Source of the DNA: DATBIS01 sp036556805
GTDB lineage: Bacteria; Actinomycetota; UBA4738; HRBIN12
Assembly: GCA_036556805.1 (NCBI GenBank)
Contig: DATBIS010000094.1
Coordinates: 1-10,542 of the forward strand
Direction: 5' to 3'
DNA length: 10,542 nucleotides
Numbering within the stretch: position 1 is the stretch's first letter; each line of letters opens with the position of its first letter. The position numbers and the translations under genes are program-made. Under the pieces are notes generated by a model. The model did not search any database. It had not been told where the DNA came from and saw nothing but the letters and a program-made list of their open reading frames with translations. Shown piece by piece: positions 5,512-10,542 of this stretch.

Positions 5512-6654
5512 CTACGCCGCCTCCGGGACCTGCTCGACGACCGCCGCGGCCTGGAGCTGCCTGCGAGCCAATCGCCGGCGAGTGATCTGGTAGATCACCA
5601 TCACCGACAGGATCAGGATCCCCTGCAGGATGATCACGAACTCACGAGGGACGTCGGTCTCGAGCTGGAGCGCAGACTCGCCGCGCGAGAGCACCCCCCA
5701 GACCACCGAGGCCGCCACGATGCCCACCGGGTTGTTCTGCCCGAGGAACGCGACGGCGATGCCGGTGAACCCCAGCTGCGACACGAAGTTCACCGGCAGG
5801 TAGCCCTTGTCGGCGAGCAGCTGCTGCATGCCGATCAGCCCCGCGAGCGCCCCGGACAGCATGAAGAGCTTGATCTGCACGGCGCCCACCGAGATGCCGC
5901 CGGCGCGCGCCGATCCGGGCGTCGAGCCCACCGCGCGCGCCTCGTAGCCGAGACGCATGCGCCGGATCACGAACCACACGATCGCGGCCGCCACGAAGCC
6001 GAGCGGCAGCAGCCACGATAGGTGCACGGACTCGCGCATCCCGAACAGGTGCCCGAGGTCGGGGACGAGCGCGTTGTCCTTGAAGTTCGCCGTACGGGCG
6101 GCGACCTGGCCGCCTTCCTGGCGGTACTTCAACGGGCCGTTGAGCGCCCACCCGAGCAGGTTCACCGCGATGCCGTTCAGCATGATCGTCGTGACGACCT
6201 CGTGGGCGCCGGTCTTCACCTTCAGCACGGCCGGGATCGCGGCCCAGATCATCCCGCCGAGCATCGCGAACAGCAGCGCCGTCCACATGAGCAGCGGCCC
6301 CGGGAGGAAGTCGAAGGTGAGCGCGGCCCAGGACGCGGTGAGCATCCCGACGAGGTACTGGCCCTCCACGCCGATGTTGAAGAGCCCGCCCTTGAAGCAC
6401 ACCGCGATCGCGAGCGCGGAGAAGATCAGCGGCGTCGCGATCTGCAGGACGTAGCCGAAGCTGTCCACGTCCTTGAACGCGAAGCGGACCAACGTCCCGT
6501 AGACGGTGAGCGGGTTCTCGCCGTAGCCGATGATGATGAGCGCGCCGATGAACAGCGCCACCACGAACGCGAGCAGCACCGAGAACAGCTGGCCGCCGAG
6601 GTTGCTCACCCACGGCGGCCTGACCTTCTCGACGGGCGCCGCGACCGTCGCCAT
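5512..6654 (-). CDS. Nucleoside ABC transporter permease (first permease of the BMP-type importer)
   Basis: Membrane permease of the BPD_transp_2 superfamily, NupB/YufP-like, 380 residues. A short cytosolic N-terminus is followed by a hydrophobic helix at about 23-43, then GYGENPL (43-49), a typical motif of this branch. CFKGGLFNIGVEGQ (86-99) is the counterpart of VNIGLEGLM in the partner permease. Several further hydrophobic segments follow, and the C-terminal tail is basic (RRRLARRQ). The ATG at 6654 is chosen because GGAGGT sits 6 bases upstream and because it overlaps the ATPase stop as TGATG, giving translational coupling. Longer in-frame extensions upstream lie wholly within the ATPase gene and are not credible. 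The two permeases should form a heterodimeric channel. Confidence 0.92.
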   Translation of the reverse strand: MATVAAPVEKVRPPWVSNLGGQLFSVLLAFVVALFIGALIIIGYGENPLTVYGTLVRFAFKDVDSFGYVLQIATPLIFSALAIAVCFKGGLFNIGVEGQYLVGMLTASWAALTFDFLPGPLLMWTALLFAMLGGMIWAAIPAVLKVKTGAHEVVTTIMLNGIAVNLLGWALNGPLKYRQEGGQVAARTANFKDNALVPDLGHLFGMRESVHLSWLLPLGFVAAAIVWFVIRRMRLGYEARAVGSTPGSARAGGISVGAVQIKLFMLSGALAGLIGMQQLLADKGYLPVNFVSQLGFTGIAVAFLGQNNPVGIVAASVVWGVLSRGESALQLETDVPREFVIILQGILILSVMVIYQITRRRLARRQLQAAAVVEQVPEAA

Positions 6655-8183
6655 CACGTCACCTCCGCCGCCACGTCGCCCAGCATGCCCCGACCGACCT
6701 CTTCGGGCGGCGCGTCGGGCGGGTACTCGCCCGTGATGCGGCCCTCGTAGACCGTGACGATCCGATCCGAGAGCGCGTAGATCTCGTCGAGCTCCGCCGA
6801 GATCAGCAGCACCGCCCGGCCGGCCGCCTTCTGCTCGAGGATCTGCCGCCACACGAACTCGATCGCTCCGACGTCGAGCCCGCGGGTGGGCTGCGACGCC
6901 ACCAGCAGCTTCGGGTCGGTCTCCAGCTCGCGCGCGAGGATCAGCTTTTGCTGGTTGCCGCCGGAAAGCGTGCCGGCCGTGACGTCGATGCTGCGCGCCC
7001 GGACGTCGAAGAGCTGCACCAGGCGGCTCGCAAGCTCCTTGATCGTGCGCAGCGAGAGCACGCCCCAGCGGCTGGAGTACGGCTCGTCGTCGTGCTGGCC
7101 GAGCACGGCGTTCTCCCAGAGCGTCATGTTCAGCACGAGGCCCTGTTCGTGGCGATCCTCGGGGATGTAGCCGACCCCGAGGTTGCGAATGGCCTGCACG
7201 TGCTCGCCCGTGATGTCCGTGCCGTTCAGCACCACGCGGCCCCCGGACGGCCGGCGGAGCCCGATCACCGCCTCGGCGAGCTCGCGCTGCCCGTTGCCCT
7301 CGACCCCGGCGACGCCGAGGATCTCGCCCGAGTGCACCTCGAGACTCAGCCCGTTGAGCTTCCCCTCGCCGTGGAGCTCGTCGAGCTGGAGCACGGTCTC
7401 GCCGATCTCGACGTCGGGCTTCTCCAGTCGGAACAGCACCGGGCGGCCGACCATCATCTCTGCGAGCTGCGCCTTCGACGTCCGGGCCGGCGTCGTCTCA
7501 CCGACGACCTTGCCCCGCCGGAGCACCGTGATGCGGTCGGCGATCTCGAGCACCTCGTCGAGCTTGTGGCTGATGAACACGATGGACTTGCCCGCCTCAC
7601 GGAGCTGGCGGAGGTTCGCGAACAGCTCCTTCGCCTCCGCCGGCGTCAGGACGGCCGTGGGCTCGTCCATGATCAGGACGTCCACGCCCCGGTACAGGAC
7701 CTTCAGGATCTCGACGCGCTGCTCCTCGCCCACCGAGAGGTCCTCCACGACCGCCCGGGGGTTCACGACGAACCCGTACTTCTGCGCCAGCTCGCCGACG
7801 CGTTCGTGCGCGGCGTCCATGTCGAGGACGCGCTCGTTCTCGTCGCCGAGGATGACGTTCTCGGTGACCGTGAACGGATCGACGAGCACGAAGTGCTGGT
7901 GGACCATGCCGATGCCGAGGGAGATCGCCACGCGCGGCGACGACGACTTCACCTCCTGCCCGCGCACGAGGATCCGGCCCCCGTCGGGCGAGTACATCCC
8001 GTAGAGCACCCGCATCAACGTCGACTTGCCGGCGCCGTTCTCGCCGACGAGCGCGTGGACCTCGCGTTCGCGAAGCTCGAGGCTCACGTCGTCGTTCGCG
8101 ACCACGCCGGGGAACCGCTTCGTGATGTGTTCCATCACGACGAGAGGCGGGGCGCCGGAGCGCCCCGCCTCGACGTCACTCAT
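6654..8183 (-). CDS. Nucleoside ABC transporter ATP-binding protein, tandem ATPase domains
   Basis: Energises nucleoside import at the inner face of the membrane (NupA/YufO-like, same layout as sugar importers such as RbsA). The 509 residues hold two ATPase domains. Domain 1 is complete: Walker A GENGAGKST (47-55), Q-loop Gln96, signature LSVGEEQ (149-155), Walker B LIMDEP (170-175) and switch His206. Domain 2 is degenerate: GVEGNGQRE (293-301) replaces Walker A and lacks the lysine, ASQPTRG (429-435) has Gln431 in place of the catalytic Glu, and Glu464 stands where the switch His would be. LSGGNQQ (406-412) remains intact. One active and one inactive site is usual for this family. The ATG at 8183 follows the lipoprotein stop by 17 bases and has GAGGG six bases upstream. 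The stop overlaps the next start by one base. Confidence 0.95.
   Translation of the reverse strand: MSDVEAGRSGAPPLVVMEHITKRFPGVVANDDVSLELREREVHALVGENGAGKSTLMRVLYGMYSPDGGRILVRGQEVKSSSPRVAISLGIGMVHQHFVLVDPFTVTENVILGDENERVLDMDAAHERVGELAQKYGFVVNPRAVVEDLSVGEEQRVEILKVLYRGVDVLIMDEPTAVLTPAEAKELFANLRQLREAGKSIVFISHKLDEVLEIADRITVLRRGKVVGETTPARTSKAQLAEMMVGRPVLFRLEKPDVEIGETVLQLDELHGEGKLNGLSLEVHSGEILGVAGVEGNGQRELAEAVIGLRRPSGGRVVLNGTDITGEHVQAIRNLGVGYIPEDRHEQGLVLNMTLWENAVLGQHDDEPYSSRWGVLSLRTIKELASRLVQLFDVRARSIDVTAGTLSGGNQQKLILARELETDPKLLVASQPTRGLDVGAIEFVWRQILEQKAAGRAVLLISAELDEIYALSDRIVTVYEGRITGEYPPDAPPEEVGRGMLGDVAAEVT
6661..6666 (-). promoter_or_regulatory. Ribosome binding site (GGAGGT) that sets the first permease start
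   Basis: A near-consensus GGAGGTGA sits inside the end of the ATPase gene, 6 bases before the ATG at 6654. It decides the start within a much longer open frame and supports stop-start coupling. Confidence 0.75.
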
Positions 8184-8200
8184 CGCCGACCCTCGGCCGC

Positions 8201-9304
8201 TCAGACCTTGGTGGGGTCTTCCGGCACCACGATCGTGCCGTCGATGATCTGCTGCCGGTAGTCGTTCATCTGATCGATGATGTCCTGGGTGAGCTCCGCG
8301 GTGTTGGACGTGGAGAAGTCCAACCCGTCCTCGGCGAGGCCGAACACCTGCGGGCCCGTGATGAAGCTTCCCTCACCCGTCTGCTTGATGGCGTTGTAGG
8401 TCGCCACGTCGACGCGCTTCAGCATCGAGGTCAGGATGAGGGGCTGCTGCTCGGGGCTCGCGGTGAGGTACTGGTCGGAGTCCACGCCGATCGCCAGCTT
8501 GCCGGCTTTGACGGCGGCGTTGAACAGCCCGGCTCCGGACGCGCCCGCCGCGTGGTAGATGATCTCGGCTCCTTGGTCGTACATCTTCGTCGACAGCGCC
8601 TCGCCCTTCACCGCGTCGTTGAACGCCGTCTCGTCGCTGCCGATGTATTCGACGAGGACGTTCATGTTCGGGTTCACGGCCTTCGCCCCGGCGGTGTAAC
8701 CGGCCTCGAACTTCTCGATGAGCCCGATGCCTTGCTGGCCGCCGAGGAACCCGATCGTGTCGCACTCGCACTTGAGCGCGGCCGCGACACCGACGAGGAA
8801 CGAGCCCTCCTGCTCCTTGAAGGTGAGGTCGGCCACGTTCGTGAGGTCGTCGTTCGTGAGACCGCACGCCGTTCCGCACGTCGCAAACCCGTCGATCACG
8901 GCGAAGTTCGTGTCGGGGAAGTCGGGAGCGATCTCGTTCACGCCCGCGGAGAAGGCGAAGCCCACGCCCACCACCAGGGTGTAGCCCGCGTCGGCAAGCG
9001 ACTGGATGTTCTGGTCGCGGTCCGAACCGGTGGAGTTCGCCTCGATGAACTCGGTGTTGTCCTGGCAGACGAGGCCGTCGGCGATGGCATTGTCGAGCCC
9101 ACGCTTCGCGGCGTCGTTGAACGACTTGTCGCCGAGCCCGCCGACGTCGAGCGCGATGCCTACGGTGATGTCCGCGTTGCACTCGGCGGCGCCGGTGGTT
9201 CCGCCACCACCGGGTGCGGCCGACGAACCGTTGTCGCTACACGCGGCACCGACGACGGCGATGACGCCGAGCAGCGCGAGTTTCTTCAACCAACCTGATC
9301 GCAT
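8201..9304 (-). CDS. BMP-family nucleoside-binding lipoprotein (ABC transporter substrate-binding protein)
   Basis: Membrane-anchored extracellular binding protein of the BMP/PnrA family, which captures nucleosides for the ABC importer. The 367-residue precursor has a basic N-terminus, a hydrophobic stretch (9-21) and a lipobox-like GAAC with the lipidated Cys22. A Gly/Ser/Ala-rich linker follows. The family motif GIALDVGGLGDKSFND spans 49-64. Asp59, Phe62, Asp138, Asp275 and Lys296 fall where PnrA-type ligand contacts are expected, by eye. GFLGGQQGIGLIEKFEAGY (185-203) and the HAAGASGAGLF segment (251-261) are also typical. ATG 9304 is preferred over upstream in-frame starts because it directly precedes the signal peptide and follows a GGGGAGGGGAG run. 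Six further cysteines (42, 80, 143, 147, 179, 181) may form disulfides. First gene of the importer operon. Confidence 0.95.
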   Translation of the reverse strand: MRSGWLKKLALLGVIAVVGAACSDNGSSAAPGGGGTTGAAECNADITVGIALDVGGLGDKSFNDAAKRGLDNAIADGLVCQDNTEFIEANSTGSDRDQNIQSLADAGYTLVVGVGFAFSAGVNEIAPDFPDTNFAVIDGFATCGTACGLTNDDLTNVADLTFKEQEGSFLVGVAAALKCECDTIGFLGGQQGIGLIEKFEAGYTAGAKAVNPNMNVLVEYIGSDETAFNDAVKGEALSTKMYDQGAEIIYHAAGASGAGLFNAAVKAGKLAIGVDSDQYLTASPEQQPLILTSMLKRVDVATYNAIKQTGEGSFITGPQVFGLAEDGLDFSTSNTAELTQDIIDQMNDYRQQIIDGTIVVPEDPTKV

Positions 9305-9325
9305 ACTCCCCTCCCCCTCGGGCAC

Positions 9326-9348
9326 GGCCCGGATTCTACGGTCGGGCC
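9326..9348. repeat. 6-bp inverted repeat (GGCCCG-N11-CGGGCC) around the importer -10 box, candidate operator
   Basis: GGCCCG at 9326-9331 and CGGGCC at 9343-9348 are perfect reverse complements. The importer -10 box (9333-9338) lies inside the 11-bp spacer, an ideal place for a repressor. The repeat shares its core with the one before upp, and the right halves agree at 8 of 9 positions when extended (CGGGCCACG versus CGGGCCTCG). Confidence 0.4.
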
Positions 9349-9361
9349 ACGCATCCGTCGA
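9333..9361 (-). promoter_or_regulatory. Promoter of the nucleoside importer operon (TCGACG-N17-TAGAAT)
   Basis: On the minus strand, TAGAAT at 9338-9333 matches the sigma-70 -10 consensus at five of six positions. TCGACG at 9361-9356 matches the -35 consensus at four of six, and the spacer is exactly 17 bases. Transcription would start near 9326, giving a leader of about 20 bases that contains the purine-rich ribosome site of the lipoprotein gene. Confidence 0.65.
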
Positions 9362-9372
9362 GCGGCGGCCTC

Positions 9373-9389
9373 GTGACAAACTTACGCAC
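9373..9389. promoter_or_regulatory. Imperfect 17-bp palindrome, possible operator before the thioesterase gene
   Basis: The pattern GTG-N3-AA-N-TT-N3-CAC is symmetric about base 9381 and forms an AT-rich island in GC-rich DNA. It ends 2 bases before the thioesterase ribosome site and lies upstream of the importer's -35. A bound regulator could affect either divergent unit. Half-sites are short, so this is tentative. Confidence 0.25.
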
Positions 9390-9391
9390 TT

Positions 9392-9397
9392 GGGAGG
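9392..9397 (+). promoter_or_regulatory. Ribosome binding site (GGGAGG) that sets the thioesterase start
   Basis: GGGAGG lies 8 bases before the ATG at 9406. The in-frame GTG at 9373 would put this site inside the coding region and has no site of its own, so 9406 is the better start. Confidence 0.75.
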
Positions 9398-9405
9398 CCT
9401 CGGGG

Positions 9406-9828
9406 ATGGGTGACGATTCGGACCTCGAGCAGGAGCTCGTCGCGCGGATGGACGCAGCGCCGTTCTACGGCTGGGCGGGCATCTCGCTGGTCTCGGCCGA
9501 ACCCGGTCGCGTCGACATCGAAATGGAGGTCGAGCCCCATCACCTGAACCTCCAGGGGTTCGCGCACGGGGGGATGATCGCGACGCTCCTCGACACCGCC
9601 TGCGGGCTCGCCGTCCGGAGCCGCGTCGAGCCCGGCCGGCGCCATGTGACGGCCCAGCTCAACGTGCTCTACCTCGCGCCGGCGCAGCCGGGCCGGATCG
9701 TGGCGCGCGGGACCGTGACGCGAGTCGGGATGACGATCGCGTACGCCGAGGCCGAGGTCGTGGATGCTCGGAAGCGAACCGTGGCCCGCGCGACCTCCGT
9801 GCTCTCGATCATGCCCGAGCGCGCGTGA
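9406..9828 (+). CDS. PaaI-family hotdog-fold acyl-CoA thioesterase
   Basis: Predicted cytosolic thioesterase that hydrolyses an acyl- or aryl-CoA. The 140 residues are one hotdog domain of usual length. Asn48, then G-x-x-HGG (51-56) and MIATLLDTACG (57-67), form the PaaI-type active site; Asp63 is the likely catalytic acid. HVTAQLNVLYLAPA (80-93) matches the family's central strand pattern of T-x-x-L-N-V-x-Y-L-x-P. The substrate cannot be predicted from sequence. It is divergent from the nucleoside importer and converges with the SCP2-like gene across a 3-base gap. The SCP2 gene also concerns lipids or acyl-CoA, but opposite strands exclude a shared operon. No clear -10 was found upstream; a palindrome at 9373-9389 may be regulatory. 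Confidence 0.88.
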   Translation: MGDDSDLEQELVARMDAAPFYGWAGISLVSAEPGRVDIEMEVEPHHLNLQGFAHGGMIATLLDTACGLAVRSRVEPGRRHVTAQLNVLYLAPAQPGRIVARGTVTRVGMTIAYAEAEVVDARKRTVARATSVLSIMPERA

Positions 9829-9831
9829 GGG

Positions 9832-10215
9832 TCAGTATTCGACGTCGAGCCTCGCCATCACCACGGGAAGCCGCGTGAGGGCCCCCTGGAGGCCGAGCAG
9901 CAGACCCATGTTCCCGGCGATCTTGATCTTCCCGGTCATGAAGGCTGTCACCGGTGACAGCTCGCTCTTCGCGAGGCTCACCGCCGTGTCGTAGCTCTGG
10001 GTGACCGTGGCATCGGGCCCCTCGACGTCACCGACGCCCATGTCGATCGCGCCGCCGCCGATCGTGATCCAGTAATGGGTCTCGCCGTCCGCGGTCGTGA
10101 TCACCTGCTGGAGCTTCGCGCCCGCGCCGCCCGCCGCCGCGCGGAAGGCCTCGTCGGCGTTCAGCGCCGTCTTGACCTGTTCGGCCCACTCGGGCGAGAG
10201 GAACTTCACGGCCAC
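9832..10215 (-). CDS. SCP2 sterol-carrier-like domain protein
   Basis: A 127-residue stand-alone SCP2-fold protein, probably a cytosolic carrier of lipids or acyl-CoAs. The start FLSPEWAEQVKTALNADEAF and the later stretch A-x-F-M-T-G-K-I-K-I-x-G-N-M-G-L-L-L-G-L (91-109) are characteristic of this family in actinobacteria. A central beta region (residues 35-75) ends in a D-A-T-V-T segment. Its ligand is unknown. The GTG at 10215 has GGGAG 7 bases upstream and a TATCCT box further up, so it probably has its own promoter even though it lies 37 bases after the histidine phosphatase gene on the same strand. No signal peptide is visible. Confidence 0.85.
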   Translation of the reverse strand: MAVKFLSPEWAEQVKTALNADEAFRAAAGGAGAKLQQVITTADGETHYWITIGGGAIDMGVGDVEGPDATVTQSYDTAVSLAKSELSPVTAFMTGKIKIAGNMGLLLGLQGALTRLPVVMARLDVEY

Positions 10216-10222
10216 GGCTGGT

Positions 10223-10227
10223 CTCCC
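10223..10227 (-). promoter_or_regulatory. Ribosome binding site of the SCP2-like gene (GGGAG)
   Basis: GGGAG on the minus strand, 7 bases before the GTG at 10215, confirms the non-ATG start. Confidence 0.65.
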
Positions 10228-10242
10228 TTCGTCGGCCGGGGA

Positions 10243-10248
10243 AGGATA
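10243..10248 (-). promoter_or_regulatory. Candidate -10 box TATCCT of the SCP2-like gene
   Basis: TATCCT on the minus strand lies in the 37-base gap after the histidine phosphatase stop. It would give a leader of about 20 bases that contains the GGGAG site. The same hexamer precedes the unknown gene at 1876. No consensus -35 is evident. Confidence 0.4.
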
Positions 10249-10252
10249 GCCG

Positions 10253-10542
10253 CTACGTGTCGAACAGCTTCGGATCCGTGAGGTGGGCGATGTCGTTGAG
10301 GAACCGGATCCGCCGCTCGTCGCCGTCGATCTCCACGCTGTTCACGCTGGTGTTCTCGGGGAGGAAGAACATCTCCTGGCGCACGCCGAGCACCTCTCCG
10401 CAGTACGCGTTGATCACGCCCCCGTGGCAGACGACCACGACGTCGCCCTCGGGGTGGCGCTCCAAGATGCGGCCGATCGCGCCGCCCACGCGCCGCCGGA
10501 AGTCGGCCGGCCGCTCCCCGCCCGGCGCCCTGCTCCAGATCG
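10253..10542 (-). CDS. Histidine phosphatase (phosphoglycerate mutase-like) family protein, N-terminus outside the window
   Basis: C-terminal part of a histidine phosphatase superfamily enzyme, which removes or transfers phosphate through a phospho-histidine. The frame is open to the right edge, reading I-W-S-R-A-P-G-G-E at the visible N-terminal side, so a start at the GTG at 10489 is unlikely. The visible core is F-R-R-R-V-G-G-A-I then VVVVCHGGVINAY, whose His (bases 10426-10424) is the conserved second catalytic histidine. The N-terminal RHGE motif with the phosphorylated His is outside the window. The fragment does not allow assignment to a phosphoglycerate mutase, a phosphoserine phosphatase or an alpha-ribazole phosphatase type; broad-specificity phosphatase is the safe label. 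The SCP2-like gene follows 37 bases downstream. Confidence 0.85.
   Translation of the reverse strand, partial: IWSRAPGGERPADFRRRVGGAIGRILERHPEGDVVVVCHGGVINAYCGEVLGVRQEMFFLPENTSVNSVEIDGDERRIRFLNDIAHLTDPKLFDT

Noticed and set aside
6948..8261. A 437-codon plus-strand open frame opposite the ATPase gene.
   Set aside because: It is Asp/His/Leu/Val-biased without motifs, a mirror of the ATPase codon pattern.
9305..9379. A longer N-terminus for the BMP lipoprotein, starting at 9379.
   Set aside because: It would bury the signal peptide and would include the promoter and ribosome site in the coding region.
1..10542. CRISPR array, insertion sequence, tRNA, rRNA, toxin-antitoxin or defence genes.
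   Set aside because: No direct-repeat arrays, transposase motifs, tRNA-like cloverleaf or defence-type proteins were seen on either strand.

Overview
The window is high-GC DNA with tightly packed genes, frequent GTG starts, leaderless-looking promoters, a DUF2342 metallopeptidase and an SCP2 protein. Together these suggest an actinomycetotal chromosome, probably an uncultured or deep-branching lineage. I see no phage, transposon, tRNA, rRNA or CRISPR signal. No gene-free stretch exceeds about 220 bases.

Left part (1-2661, + strand): the 3' part of a DUF2342 HExxH metallopeptidase gene overlaps a gene for an alpha/alpha-toroid protein of the prenyltransferase/squalene-cyclase fold. A conserved-looking two-part protein of unknown function follows, with its own TATCCT -10 box close to the start codon.

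Centre (2665-4525): aroF (type I-beta DAHP synthase, first step of the shikimate pathway) runs leftward, and upp (uracil phosphoribosyltransferase) runs rightward. Their shared 220-bp upstream region is unusually rich. On the aroF side it holds a 20-codon reading frame with a good ribosome binding site and three Phe codons within five codons. GC-rich hairpins and competing pairings follow it, as expected of a ribosome-mediated attenuator. On the upp side it holds a perfect 9-12-9 inverted repeat and a -10 box six bases from the start codon.

Right-centre (4538-9304, - strand): a complete BMP-family nucleoside ABC importer operon in the order lipoprotein, double ATPase, permease, permease, with short gaps or overlaps. 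It has a clear promoter (TCGACG-N17-TAGAAT). It converges on upp, so nucleoside import and base salvage lie side by side. An inverted repeat with the same GGCCCG/CGGGCC core as the one before upp brackets the importer's -10 box, suggesting a shared regulator.

Right end (9406-10542): a PaaI-type hotdog thioesterase gene (+) converges with an SCP2 sterol-carrier-like gene (-). The 3' part of a histidine phosphatase gene (-) runs off the edge.

The best candidates for something undescribed are the Phe-rich leader before aroF and the shared inverted repeat at the two salvage promoters.
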